Under the pieces are notes generated by a model. That model was not told the DNA's origin and searched no databases. It saw nothing but the letters and a program-made list of their open reading frames with translations. From NCBI GenBank assembly GCA_013216015.1, contig JABSOI010000026.1, forward strand, positions 1 to 64,000: DNA of 64,000 nt, read 5' to 3'. This document shows positions 28,523-38,214 of the stretch, one piece after another. How positions within the stretch are numbered: position 1 is the stretch's first letter; each line of letters starts with the position of its first letter. The stretch is from Alteromonadaceae bacterium. Its GTDB lineage: Bacteria > Pseudomonadota > Gammaproteobacteria > Enterobacterales > Alteromonadaceae. The position numbers were made by a program, and so were the translations under genes.

Positions 28523-29859
28523 TTAGTTAACACCTTCACTTGCGCAAATTGTCTATGACCTTCTGGTGAGCCTCTGTAACCAAATCCACTTTGTTTGGCT
28601 CCTACCCAAGGACTATCACCCGCACCGCCTACACCTTGATTAATTGCGACCATGCCGGCTTCAAGTTGATTTGCCACCTCTAGCGCTCCATTTTCCCCAA
28701 AGACAACCGCACCTAATCCATAATCTGAATCATTTGCTCTGGAAATTGCATCATCAATATTTGAATACCTTGAAATGGCAACAATTGGTCCGAATGTTTC
28801 TTCTGATTCCAGTAACATGTCAGGTTTAATGTCAGTTATTACGGTAGGATTTATATAGGGAGACTTTGGCGTTATACCTCCCAACAATAACTTGGCACCT
28901 TTGGCAACAGCATCAGATATATGTAATTTAACTTTATTAAATTGAACATCATTAACTAAAGGCCCGATATTCGCGTTGGCATCATCCCAGGCACCGACTG
29001 TATATTGAGCCGCCAGTTCTTTAACTCTTGTCTCAAATTTGTCTGCTACTTTTTCATCCACGTAGATCCTTTCAGTGGAAATACACATTTGACCTGAATT
29101 TTCAAAGCTACTGGCAACCGCAAAGCTTGCTGCGGACTCAATATCAGCATTATACATTACAATCATGGGATCGTTGCCGCCCAGTTCCATAATGAGGCGT
29201 TTCAACCCAGAGCCAGCTCTCATCATGATGTCCTTTCCTGCGCTTTGAGAACCAGTAAAAGCTATCAAATTAACCTCTGATTCAACTATCATTTGCCCGA
29301 CACTTTTACTGCCATGAACAATCTGAAGGATATCTTCAGGTAAATAATCATTCAGAGAAGCCACCATTTCATCGGCAACTATTGGCGTTACTTCCGATGG
29401 TTTGAACAGCACCGTATTTCCAGCCACTAAAGATGGAATGATTAAATTGGCAGCCATGGCTAACGGATAATTCCAAGGTGAAATTACGGCTGCAACACCC
29501 AATGGTATATATTGAATTTCAGTATTGGCTCCTTTATTTACTGGCTTTAGAGCTGATGCGACCAATTGTGAAAAATAAGCTGCGCTATGTATAACACCAG
29601 AAACCTCTCCCATTGAACGGCGGGCATCTTTCCCCATTTCCATGCTCATTAATTTTGCCAAATCCCTTTGCATCGGCTCCAGTGATTCAAAAGCACGTGA
29701 AACAATTTCGACTCGTTCATTTATTGACACCTGTCTCCATTTCTTAAAGGCTTCTTTTGATTTTTTAACTTTATTGGCGAGTTCTTCTTCAGAAGTAACG
29801 TATACTTCTCCAAGCAATTTACCATTACTTGGGTTAATTGATTTCACTGTCTCTATCAT
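28519..29859 (-). CDS. NAD(P)-dependent aldehyde dehydrogenase (succinate-semialdehyde type)
   Basis: 446 residues from ATG 29859, chosen because GAGG lies nine bases upstream and MIETVKSINPSNG is the usual start of this group. The longer frame to 30018 adds unlikely residues. Catalytic residues: N130 in SPWN, E225 in MELGGND, C259 in NSGQMCIS. GabD/Sad-like short aldehyde dehydrogenases oxidise succinate semialdehyde and related aldehydes. A link with the amine-oxidising flavoprotein upstream on the same strand is plausible (aminoaldehyde removal). Confidence 0.88.
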   Translation of the reverse strand: MIETVKSINPSNGKLLGEVYVTSEEELANKVKKSKEAFKKWRQVSINERVEIVSRAFESLEPMQRDLAKLMSMEMGKDARRSMGEVSGVIHSAAYFSQLVASALKPVNKGANTEIQYIPLGVAAVISPWNYPLAMAANLIIPSLVAGNTVLFKPSEVTPIVADEMVASLNDYLPEDILQIVHGSKSVGQMIVESEVNLIAFTGSQSAGKDIMMRAGSGLKRLIMELGGNDPMIVMYNADIESAASFAVASSFENSGQMCISTERIYVDEKVADKFETRVKELAAQYTVGAWDDANANIGPLVNDVQFNKVKLHISDAVAKGAKLLLGGITPKSPYINPTVITDIKPDMLLESEETFGPIVAISRYSNIDDAISRANDSDYGLGAVVFGENGALEVANQLEAGMVAINQGVGGAGDSPWVGAKQSGFGYRGSPEGHRQFAQVKVLTK

Positions 29860-30358
29860 AAGTTTAGTCCTCAATCCTTGTCTCAACTTCATGCCTGTCC
29901 TAGTTACCAGTACAGACCCACTGCCAATGGTTAGTTTCCACCAACGGGCTTTCACTACTTTATCATTATGGGTGTACAGGAACCAACTCCTCTTTAGGGT
30001 AATATGCCCCGGCGACAAGAAAGATATTTAAGGATATTTTTTGCTAAATGGTTACTTATTGATTTATAGGCGTTAAATTCAAAGTAAAAGCTGGCGTATC
30101 GTTCAGTTCACCAATTTTAATAACCATTGTTTTTTGATATAAAGACAAGTGGCTTCCAAAAAACTTCTCATATCAAACAATTAAAATAACAAAAGCTACA
30201 CTGAGCGGTACATTGCCACAAATTTCAACATCATCACTTTCAGCCCCAAATTTTCTGAAATATAGCGACCAAATTATCTGTGGATTAGATTTAGACTTAA
30301 AGTTTGACCTGATAGACTTTTAACCCAACATCAATTTAAAATTAGGGCGGTAATAACC
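29860..30358. other. spacer between the flavoprotein and aldehyde dehydrogenase genes
   Basis: About 500 bases after the flavoprotein gene and before the aldehyde dehydrogenase gene, both minus strand. It holds the dehydrogenase promoter by position. No gene or strong repeat is seen. Confidence 0.4.
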
Positions 30359-32320
30359 CTAAGAGTCTTGTAGTTCTTTGACGGCACGATGAGCTTGTTC
30401 AACAGCGGCTTCGAGCATTGCAGAAGCTGCTGAATCGGCATTGGCAACAGTAATACGACCAAAAGGTTTTCGCGCGCGCATATGGGGGTATCGCTCATCG
30501 TCATCGTTTGCATACAATTTATCGAACAGCGCATGGGAATGCTTATCGTATGCATAGCCATGGGCCCAACGATTCACTGTGATGCCTATTATATCTTTTG
30601 CTGGATCAAAACCCGCTGAACCTAACAAGCTGGAAAGTTGAGTGCGGACATTGCGCTCTATGGTCTCGAATGAAGTGGACATAAGTTCATGGCGTGCAAG
30701 GCGATATTGTTCTTTCGCAGTCAAGCCCTGATTGTTCATATGTGGATATCGAAACATGGTTACCGTCACGGGTTGCTCTGGACCACTGGAACTGGAATAG
30801 TCGCCAATACTAACCGGATAATCCAGTTGTGCACCAATATGATAGGAGCCAGGGGAGAGGACAGCGCCAATACCCAGGTTCTTCCATGCATGCCAGTTGC
30901 GAACAACAACATTTGTTATAAGAATTGGCTGTTTAACCTGATCAGCTAATGCCTGCTTCTGTGTTTCAGGCATCTCAGGGCATAAGTATGGAATTATCGA
31001 ATTGTTACAGGCAAGCACGCAGCCACGTGCTTGTATCTGGTAAGCCTGACCATTCTGTACATAGGAAATGTTAACAAGCTTGGACGATTGAGAACTCCCT
31101 TGATGTTGCACCTTTGTAACTGTGCTGTTGAGTCTGATTCTTACAGGCGAGTTTGCCTGATCAAGCTTAGAATAATCAAAATTCGCTGTGACAATATCTT
31201 CCATGCCGTTACCGGGCGCAACCGCTGGGACCATCAAACGCACCAGCAAGCGAGCTATTGAGGCATTACCGTCAGGAAAGCGATGGATCAGGGGATCATA
31301 TTCCTGGGTATCATCTGGCAAGCCAGCTGCATACCAACCAGGCAGGCCTGAATAACTTAATGCAAAGTATGCATCAACTGCTTCAATGCCCATTCCGGCA
31401 TCAAAAGCAAGATCCTGCAACACCTCAAATACCTCTGGCTCGGTAATGTCCAGATGTTTACTAAGAAAGTCACGGTAACTAATGCTGGAAAGATACTTCT
31501 CTTTCGCATCAGCTTTAATATTGGGTATTTGATCCTGCTCAATCGTCAGCAGATGGTGAAATTGCTTTTTTGCTGCTGAAGAAATTGGCATTTGAGCCAC
31601 AGATTCTTCTGCTGTAAGAGAAGTCGTTGCCATGGGCAGATATTCAAAGAAGGGACCAGAGAATGGTACTGTAAGATCAGCGTTCCATTTTTTCTTATTA
31701 AAATGTAAGCCAGCCCTGAGGCCATGTCGCTTGTAGAACCCCTGATCAAAAGATTTCTCAAAACCTTTTATGTCAACTCCTAGATCATCCAGAAGACCTT
31801 TGACAATTTTACTGTAACTGTTTGGCTGCACAAGGAAGGAACTTCCCCCGTATCCAATCAATGTACGGTCCTCCACCTGAAACTCATTCCGTTTGGCATG
31901 GCCACCAAAATCATCATGATTGTCGAGGATGATAATGTTGGCTTCTGGATTATCCTTTAGATAGAAATGCGCTGCACTAAGACCACTGATACCACCACCT
32001 ACAATTACCAGGTCGACTATTACTGGATCAGGCTTTTCAACTTTTCCCCAATTTTCACGACCCTCACGCGCGAGCTGGTGGGCAACTTCAAAGGCACCAT
32101 CATGATTACCCCTCATACCAGTGTATGACGGTGGATAGCTATTATTCACCGGAGGTACACTACTGACTTCTCCTGCAATTATCTGCTTGGCAAGAACAGA
32201 TGATGTAGACACAGAGCCTACAGTGATGGCCCCCGCAGTCAGAGCGCTAATTCCATGTAAAACATCTCTACGTGAAATTTGACGGTCCATTCCAAGATTT
32301 TTATCTGCTGATTTCTTCAA
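30359..32320 (-). CDS. Tat-exported FAD oxidoreductase, spermidine dehydrogenase-like
   Basis: 653 residues, starting at TTG 32320; this start keeps DKNLGMDRQISRRDVLHG, a conserved N-terminal stretch with a twin-arginine signal, whereas ATG 32290 has no ribosome-binding site. Residues about 62-80 (YPPSYTGMRGNHDGAFEVAH) and the FAD-binding VDLVIVGGGISGLSAAHFYL at about 106-125 match spermidine dehydrogenases. Those enzymes cleave spermidine to diaminopropane and 4-aminobutanal. An extracytoplasmic location is predicted. The aldehyde dehydrogenase nearby could oxidise the product. Specificity is inferred from motif memory only. Confidence 0.8.
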   Translation of the reverse strand: MKKSADKNLGMDRQISRRDVLHGISALTAGAITVGSVSTSSVLAKQIIAGEVSSVPPVNNSYPPSYTGMRGNHDGAFEVAHQLAREGRENWGKVEKPDPVIVDLVIVGGGISGLSAAHFYLKDNPEANIIILDNHDDFGGHAKRNEFQVEDRTLIGYGGSSFLVQPNSYSKIVKGLLDDLGVDIKGFEKSFDQGFYKRHGLRAGLHFNKKKWNADLTVPFSGPFFEYLPMATTSLTAEESVAQMPISSAAKKQFHHLLTIEQDQIPNIKADAKEKYLSSISYRDFLSKHLDITEPEVFEVLQDLAFDAGMGIEAVDAYFALSYSGLPGWYAAGLPDDTQEYDPLIHRFPDGNASIARLLVRLMVPAVAPGNGMEDIVTANFDYSKLDQANSPVRIRLNSTVTKVQHQGSSQSSKLVNISYVQNGQAYQIQARGCVLACNNSIIPYLCPEMPETQKQALADQVKQPILITNVVVRNWHAWKNLGIGAVLSPGSYHIGAQLDYPVSIGDYSSSSGPEQPVTVTMFRYPHMNNQGLTAKEQYRLARHELMSTSFETIERNVRTQLSSLLGSAGFDPAKDIIGITVNRWAHGYAYDKHSHALFDKLYANDDDERYPHMRARKPFGRITVANADSAASAMLEAAVEQAHRAVKELQDS

Positions 32321-32560
32321 TACAATTCTCGCATGTGGATTTTTATTTTTATGCCATTAACAATAAATTACCGTAAATTTATCAGGGTTACATTAACCCT
32401 TTATAGTAGGTTTTAGATGCTGTCAACTTATTGATACACCGGCAGCTGTGAGGTGATCCGAGCATTAATAATACGAAAAGTTACTCGTGTTACCCCATAA
32501 CGGGATCTGACATACATAACTGGCTGATTATTGGGTGTTTAATTTAAGGGTATGCCATTT

Positions 32561-32620
32561 TAAAAGCTTGAACGTATGTTTTTAGCCTATAATTCGATAT
32601 TGTAATACTGACTGTGCGCT
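32561..32620 (+). repeat. dispersed intergenic repeat, copy 3
   Basis: TAAAAGCTTGAACGTATGTT then TTTAGCCTATAATTCGATAT then TGTAATACTGACTGTGCGCT. It matches the minus-strand copy at 18413 along its whole length and copy 2 over the left half. Confidence 0.8.
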
Positions 32621-32679
32621 GGGTGACAACGCCATTTGTTTAGAGAAAGACATCTTATTTCTTAAAATAGTATTTTGCA

Positions 32680-32808
32680 CTTAAAAAAGTACTTTTAAGC
32701 AATTTTATAAGTTTGTTTTATCGTTAATAGTTAGTTTATTCCGGTAGGTTTATTCTGTACTAAAAAGGTATTTTTAAGCAATTTTATAAGCTTATTTTAC
32801 GTTAATAT
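32680..32808 (+). repeat. 50-bp direct repeat, two copies 79 bp apart
   Basis: Both copies contain TTTTAAGCAATTTTATAAG followed by a T-rich stretch and CGTTAATA (32680-32731 and 32759-32808). AT-rich; may be a protein-binding site or a duplicated promoter segment upstream of the secreted protein gene at 33266. Confidence 0.65.
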
Positions 32809-33265
32809 TTTATTTATTATAAGTTAATGTTTTGTTAATTCAATGTGTTAGGTTGATTCGGTCTGATATCTTAGTAGCTTTGGTTCGATCCGATATCTTT
32901 ACTGATATCTTTGAAAATAGCGACAAAATTTATTAATTTTAGTAAACAATTCTTCACAGTGAGTCACTAACTTAACTTATAACATATTGAAAGTATAAGG
33001 TTTATAAACTATAGTATTCCGTAGGTTCTAATTTTATGGAAATATTAAAACCTACGGCAAAAAATATTTATCAGTTGATAACGTGTTATTTTTTGCCTCG
33101 TCAATTGAAATTAGCAAGTAGTATTTTTCAATTAATCAAAATATCCATCGTTGTCTAGGAAGGGATAACTGCAGTCCTAATAATGTGTAGTAAAGGTTTT
33201 ATTTCCTCCTGTCGTGTCACGTAAATAAAAAATACAATAACTATAACTTTTCGATAGGATTAAAT

Positions 33266-35380
33266 ATGAAAAAAAGATCAATTTTACCCTTTTTACTCTC
33301 ACTCAGTGTAGGTTGGTGCACTACGAGTTGGGGTCACGGGCCAATGTACGATGATAATTATGTTTTTGATGACAGTAATCAGGGGTTAAGCGCAAAAGAA
33401 TTACGATCCCAAGGAGTTCAAGGGTTGTTAGCGAACCAATGTGTCGATGGTTCAGCAAACGGTTATCCTTGTCAAAATATAGACTTACAAGCATTTCTTC
33501 CCAAAAGCGACATGGGTGGTGGCACAAGTAACCTTAATGACATTTGGGGTTGGACTGATCCAGTTAACGGTAAAGAAATAGCTATCGTCGGGCGAACCAA
33601 CGGCACAGCATTTGTCGATATTTCTGACCCTGAGAATCCTGTTCACCTTGGATTATTACGCGGTCATAACAACAGCACATCATCATGGCGTGATATTAAA
33701 GTTTATAATGACCATGCCTTTATTGTGTCTGAGGCCAGTAGCCATGGAATGCAGATTTTCGATTTAACACTACTGCGCACTACTTCGCCTGGCTCCACTT
33801 TAAGTGAAACCGCGCACATGAGTGATTTTGGCTCTGCTCATAATATAGCCATTAATGAAGACAGTGGTTATGCCTATGTAGTTGGTAGTAATCAATGTAG
33901 TGGTGGGTTATATATGGTGGATATTTCATCGCCAACGTCACCTTCTTTTGCCGGTTGTTTTTCGTCAGACGGCTACACTCATGATGCCCAATGTGTTAAT
34001 TACTCAGGACCAGATACTGCTTACTCTGGAAATGAAATTTGTGTCGGTTATAACGAAGACACCATCACGATTATTGATGTAACCGATAAAAGTAACCCTG
34101 TGCAAATTTCAAGAAGTACTTACAGTGGCTCGCGATATACCCATCAGGGTTGGTTTTTAAATGATAACCACTCTATTCTTATTATGAATGACGAGCTAGA
34201 TGAGCAAGGCACAGGTAACAATACCACCTCTTATATCTGGGATGTTAGTGATCTGGATAATCCTGTTGAAACAGGTCGTTATATTGGTGAAACTGAAGCT
34301 ATTGATCATAATTTATATACGTTAAATGATTATGTGCTTGAAACCAATTATCGCGCCGGATTAAGAATATTAAAAACAACCGATATAGCAAACGGTAATA
34401 TGTTTGAAGCGGCTTATTTCGATACTATTCCTGGATCAGATGCAGCACAATTTTCAGGCACCTGGAGTAACTATCCTTATTTTGCCAGTGGCAATATTGT
34501 GTTAAGTGATATTGGAACAGGGTTATTTATTGTCAAGCCTGATTGGACTGCAATAGAGAATCAAACTCCGCCTCCACCTCCTCCACCGCCAAGTGACTAT
34601 TGTGACGCTTCAAGTAACAATGCTAATGATGAATGGATTGCTAGTGTTGTTGTCGGTAGTTTTAGCAACGCTTCAAGTGGCGCTGAATATACTGATTTTA
34701 CCGCAATGAATATTCCAATGGTTATTGGGTCTAACTCAATCACTTTTACACCTGGATTTAGCAGTCGAACTTGGAACGAATGGTGGAAAGTCTGGATTGA
34801 TTTTAACAGCAACAATACATTTGATGCCAGCGAAAAAGTATTTGATTCAGGTAGTGCAAGCAGTTCAGTGGTTAATGGAAATATCACAGTTCCTGCAGAT
34901 GCCACCGGAAGTGCTCGAATGAGAATTGCTATGCGTTACAATGCTGAGCCCAGCGCTTGTGGCTCGTTTAGTTATGGTGAGGTTGAAGATTATACCGTGA
35001 GCTTTGACGGTACTCCGCCGCCTCCACCACCACCTAGCGATACTTATGAAAATACTACCAGCTTTAGCATTCCTGACAATAATTCCACCGGGATCACCAG
35101 CCCGATAACTTCTACCCGTGAGGGTAATGCAGGTAATGTATCTGTAGAAGTTAATATCACCCATACATGGATAGGTGATTTGATCGTTGATGTGATTCAT
35201 CCTGATGGTACGGTTTACAATCTACATAATCTTACGGGTAGTTCAAACGATAATATTAACCAGACTTATGTGGTTAATGCCGGCACTAAAGCCGCTGAAG
35301 GACTATGGCAGTTGCGTGTTAAAGATATGGTAAGCAGAGATACAGGTACCATTGATAGTTGGAGCATTACATTTAAATAG
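33266..35380 (+). CDS. secreted choice-of-anchor B protein with GEVED and P domains
   Basis: 704 residues. Signal peptide 1-23. Residues about 60-425 contain LVIVD-type beta-propeller repeats (GTAFVDISDPENPVHLG, LYMVDISSPTSPSFAG, TIIDVTDKSNPVQ), the choice-of-anchor B module. A poly-Pro linker at about 433 leads to a GEVED domain (SYGEVEDYTVSF near 570). A second poly-Pro linker at about 584 leads to a proprotein-convertase P/HomoB domain (THTWIGDLIVDVIHPDGT) to the end. Such proteins are secreted by marine gammaproteobacteria; the P domain is often kept for type II secretion or adhesion. Exact function unknown. Confidence 0.88.
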   Translation: MKKRSILPFLLSLSVGWCTTSWGHGPMYDDNYVFDDSNQGLSAKELRSQGVQGLLANQCVDGSANGYPCQNIDLQAFLPKSDMGGGTSNLNDIWGWTDPVNGKEIAIVGRTNGTAFVDISDPENPVHLGLLRGHNNSTSSWRDIKVYNDHAFIVSEASSHGMQIFDLTLLRTTSPGSTLSETAHMSDFGSAHNIAINEDSGYAYVVGSNQCSGGLYMVDISSPTSPSFAGCFSSDGYTHDAQCVNYSGPDTAYSGNEICVGYNEDTITIIDVTDKSNPVQISRSTYSGSRYTHQGWFLNDNHSILIMNDELDEQGTGNNTTSYIWDVSDLDNPVETGRYIGETEAIDHNLYTLNDYVLETNYRAGLRILKTTDIANGNMFEAAYFDTIPGSDAAQFSGTWSNYPYFASGNIVLSDIGTGLFIVKPDWTAIENQTPPPPPPPPSDYCDASSNNANDEWIASVVVGSFSNASSGAEYTDFTAMNIPMVIGSNSITFTPGFSSRTWNEWWKVWIDFNSNNTFDASEKVFDSGSASSSVVNGNITVPADATGSARMRIAMRYNAEPSACGSFSYGEVEDYTVSFDGTPPPPPPPSDTYENTTSFSIPDNNSTGITSPITSTREGNAGNVSVEVNITHTWIGDLIVDVIHPDGTVYNLHNLTGSSNDNINQTYVVNAGTKAAEGLWQLRVKDMVSRDTGTIDSWSITFK

Positions 35381-35515
35381 TAAATTAATATTAAAGCTTA
35401 AATTGAGCTACTTTAAGCTAAGTTAATTCAAGCTAATTTGAATGAATAATGTTCAATAGAATAAATTGACAGGGCAACTAATTGTCCTGTCTTTTATAAA
35501 AGGGAATACTTTAAA

Positions 35516-36664
35516 ATGCTGTTACTCTTAAAAAAAATAAAAATAAAAGCAAAAAAAATAATAAACAGAAAAACAATAATAAGAAAAATATCCTTTAGTT
35601 TCGCATTCATATTTACATTGTTAGCCAGTAATCAATCTATTGCTTATGCCGCTTCTCCTAAAACCCAGGCCAATGAAAATCAGACGAGTAAAACCCAAGC
35701 TAGCAAACCTTTAACAATTGCAGTTGAAATGTTAGCTCAGGCTAATTCTGAAGAAACTCAATCACGTCAATTAATTGTTAAAGCCAATAAAGTGCGTAAA
35801 CAGATAAAAAACCTTCGTGCACAAATGCTGAAGGATAAATCAAACAAAGATAAGTTAAACAAAGAAGAGTCAAGCAAAGAAAAGTCAAAAAAAGATAAAT
35901 CAGAACATATATCTCAATTGAACAAGTTGCTGGAAAAAGAACAGAAAAAAGGTGCTGAGTTACGTCTCCACTCAAAGTTATTAAAACAGCAAGCAACTGT
36001 GCAGTTTGAACAGGGATTTATTGATTTATGGCAAGGTAAAATTGTAAGTCGCAGCCCTTTAACGATGAATGCTGATGTTAAAAATTATTTCTCCCATAAT
36101 GCGAAAATCCGCAGTGTTCATAAAAACAAATTAAATATGAATAATATGGAAGTTCAGTCAGAAAATAACATTCCTGAAGACACCACTAATCAATCAGTTA
36201 TGTCCCTGGAAATACCAGCGTTAACTGGTCAAAATGCACCGCCTGATCTTAATATTGATGCATTTAAATTCTCTCGGAAAGAAAAATATTTTGCCCATAT
36301 AGAAGTTCAAAATAATGATACTGAAATTAACAATGCAGAAAGTGACATCTCAAAACATTCTGCCAATGTTTCTGCTGTACCACTGAATAAAATTCACCAA
36401 TGGAGATTATTCGTAACCGATTTAGCAGGAACACCAATTGAAGGTATTAATTTCGAAGTTGAGGGACATATGCCGGGACATGTGCACGGACTGCCAACCA
36501 AACCCCGGGTGACAAAAGAAATAGAGCCCGGTGTTTATTTAGTGGATGGTATGAAATTTCAAATGAAAGGATGGTGGGTAATAAAGTTTATTTTACGATC
36601 TGATGAAAATGAGGCTGAAAACAAATCTCAGTCAGACTTCTTTATTTTCAATCTGGTACTTTAA
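35516..36664 (+). CDS. exported coiled-coil protein with FixH/YtkA-like domain
   Basis: 382 residues. A very basic N-terminus (about 25 residues) precedes a signal segment FSFAFIFTLLASNQSIAYAA. Residues about 75-165 are Lys/Glu-rich and predicted coiled coil, with DKSNKDKLNKEESSKEKSKK repeats. The C-terminal part (about 295-380: WRLFVTDLAGTPIEGINFEV, MPGHVHGLPTKP) resembles FixH/YtkA beta-sandwich domains, including the MPxHxH-type putative metal site. It lies two bases before a cytochrome c peroxidase gene, so a redox or copper-related periplasmic role is plausible. Confidence 0.65.
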   Translation: MLLLLKKIKIKAKKIINRKTIIRKISFSFAFIFTLLASNQSIAYAASPKTQANENQTSKTQASKPLTIAVEMLAQANSEETQSRQLIVKANKVRKQIKNLRAQMLKDKSNKDKLNKEESSKEKSKKDKSEHISQLNKLLEKEQKKGAELRLHSKLLKQQATVQFEQGFIDLWQGKIVSRSPLTMNADVKNYFSHNAKIRSVHKNKLNMNNMEVQSENNIPEDTTNQSVMSLEIPALTGQNAPPDLNIDAFKFSRKEKYFAHIEVQNNDTEINNAESDISKHSANVSAVPLNKIHQWRLFVTDLAGTPIEGINFEVEGHMPGHVHGLPTKPRVTKEIEPGVYLVDGMKFQMKGWWVIKFILRSDENEAENKSQSDFFIFNLVL

Positions 36665-36666
36665 CA

Positions 36667-38040
36667 ATGCGAATTTTTCAATTGTCAGCGTTACTTTCAT
36701 GTTTAATATTATTATCGGCTTGTTTAAAAGAATCTAACAACAATAATGTTCAGGAAGTTGAAAAGAGTTTATCCGCGCAACAACTGTCCCTGTATCAATT
36801 TACAGAGGTAGATATAGCTTTTTTGGAAAAGTTCTCAATTAATGCGTTGGGCACACCACCAGAGTCAGTAAGTAATCACTTTGCCGATAATGAATTGGCG
36901 GCAAAATTAGGTAAAAAATTATTTTTTGATAAAAGCCTCAGTCGAAATAATCAATTTTCGTGTGCTTCCTGCCATCAACCACAGCGCTACTTTACCGATG
37001 GTTTAAAACTTTCCAAAGCCTCTGGTACTACCCATCGTAGTTCGCCAACAATTCTTGGTGCGGCTTATAGTCCATGGCAGTTTTGGGATGGACGAAAAGA
37101 TAGTCTCTGGTCTCAGGCGCTTGGTCCAATTGAAGATGCCAACGAAATTAACACCACTCGTGTGGAATATGTTCGACGGTTGTTAAAAAAGTACCCACAA
37201 GATTATCAAAATATATTCGGTGAATTATCAATGAGTTTTTTGGGTGAACTTCCTGAAGTTGCCTCTCCATTGGGTGACAATATTGCTCAAGCTCAGTGGC
37301 AAGCTATGGATAAATCACTCAAACATCAAGTTAATAAAGTATTTACCAATGCAGGTAAAGTGATGATGGCCTATCAAAGACAGCTGACATTACCTATGTC
37401 TCGCTTTGATCAGTTTGTAGAACTGTTAGCCAAGGATAAAAACATAAACTCAGACGAAAACGCAAGTTCAAACTCAGATTTAAATTACATAGCTAAATTG
37501 TCAGATATATTAACACCAGTAGAGGTTATGGGAATGCGCCTTTTTGTTGGAAAAGCAAATTGTGCCAGTTGCCATAATGGTCCGCTATTTACCAATTATG
37601 AATTTCATAATATTGGCGCACCAGAAGTAGGCATGCCCTCTGTAGAACTAGGACGTTATCAAGGTGTGAAAGAATTACTTACAGATGAATTCTCATGTTT
37701 GTCACTTTGGAGTGACGCCAAAGAAAATGACTGTGCTGAAATGCGTTTTCTAAAATCATCAGGACCAGAACTGGTAGGCGCATTAAAGACACCAACACTG
37801 CGTAATATTGGTTCAACTGCGCCTTATATGCAATTTGGTCAATTTGATAACTTACAACAAGTACTCGGGCATTATAATAAACCATCACCCCCGGTATACA
37901 ACCGCGAGCAACATCCCAATAGACCGCATTTTGACATTATGCCCCTAAAGTTGGATGCACAAGAATTATTGGCGCTTGAAAGCTTTCTTAGAACATTAAC
38001 ATCGCCATTGCCTAAGGATGATCCTTGGTGGGGAATTTAG
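36667..38040 (+). CDS. di-haem cytochrome c peroxidase / MauG-family lipoprotein
   Basis: 457 residues. Lipoprotein signal with LLSAC (Cys 19). Two c-haem sites, CASCH at 99-103 and CASCH at 299-303, with the family region FFDKSLSRNNQFSCASC and later ALKTPTLRNIGSTAPYM. The CcpA/MauG family reduces peroxide or oxidises protein side chains in the periplasm. Forms an operon with the FixH-like gene and is followed by an intrinsic terminator. The insert between the haems is longer than in classical CcpA, more like MauG-type relatives. Confidence 0.9.
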   Translation: MRIFQLSALLSCLILLSACLKESNNNNVQEVEKSLSAQQLSLYQFTEVDIAFLEKFSINALGTPPESVSNHFADNELAAKLGKKLFFDKSLSRNNQFSCASCHQPQRYFTDGLKLSKASGTTHRSSPTILGAAYSPWQFWDGRKDSLWSQALGPIEDANEINTTRVEYVRRLLKKYPQDYQNIFGELSMSFLGELPEVASPLGDNIAQAQWQAMDKSLKHQVNKVFTNAGKVMMAYQRQLTLPMSRFDQFVELLAKDKNINSDENASSNSDLNYIAKLSDILTPVEVMGMRLFVGKANCASCHNGPLFTNYEFHNIGAPEVGMPSVELGRYQGVKELLTDEFSCLSLWSDAKENDCAEMRFLKSSGPELVGALKTPTLRNIGSTAPYMQFGQFDNLQQVLGHYNKPSPPVYNREQHPNRPHFDIMPLKLDAQELLALESFLRTLTSPLPKDDPWWGI

Positions 38041-38103
38041 GATGATTAGTCGTATTGTGGTAACTAATTAATTTCAATGAATAATTTAGTGGTGGCTGGA
38101 AAG

Positions 38104-38133
38104 AAAAAAGCCGCTGAAAATTAGCGGCTTTTT
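38104..38133. terminator. bidirectional intrinsic terminator
   Basis: AAAAAAGCCGCT-gaaaatt-AGCGGCTTTTT: a 6-bp GC stem extended by A:T pairs, with T-runs on both strands. It lies between the converging peroxidase and sulfatase genes and would serve both. Confidence 0.9.
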
Positions 38134-38214
38134 AAAAAATGGCGGTAAGATAGTGTGGCCAAAGCGGGTCGAAGCCGGTATCTGGGGCTTCACCCGTTTC
38201 AGGACTAATACTAC

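Larger units (their letters stand above)
32321..33265. other. long intergenic region with repeats
   Basis: About 945 bases between divergent genes. It contains copy 3 of the dispersed repeat (32561-32620) and a 50-bp direct repeat (32680-32731 and 32759-32808). Around 32870-32895 lies a short duplication of CGGTCTGATATCTT and CGATCCGATATCTT. No gene is seen. Confidence 0.5.

Noticed and set aside
29860-30018. N-terminal extension of the aldehyde dehydrogenase
   Set aside because: The added residues do not resemble the family, while the internal ATG at 29859 has a well-spaced GAGG.
32680-32808. CRISPR or integron attachment array
   Set aside because: Only two AT-rich direct copies, no further repeats, no cas or integrase genes.
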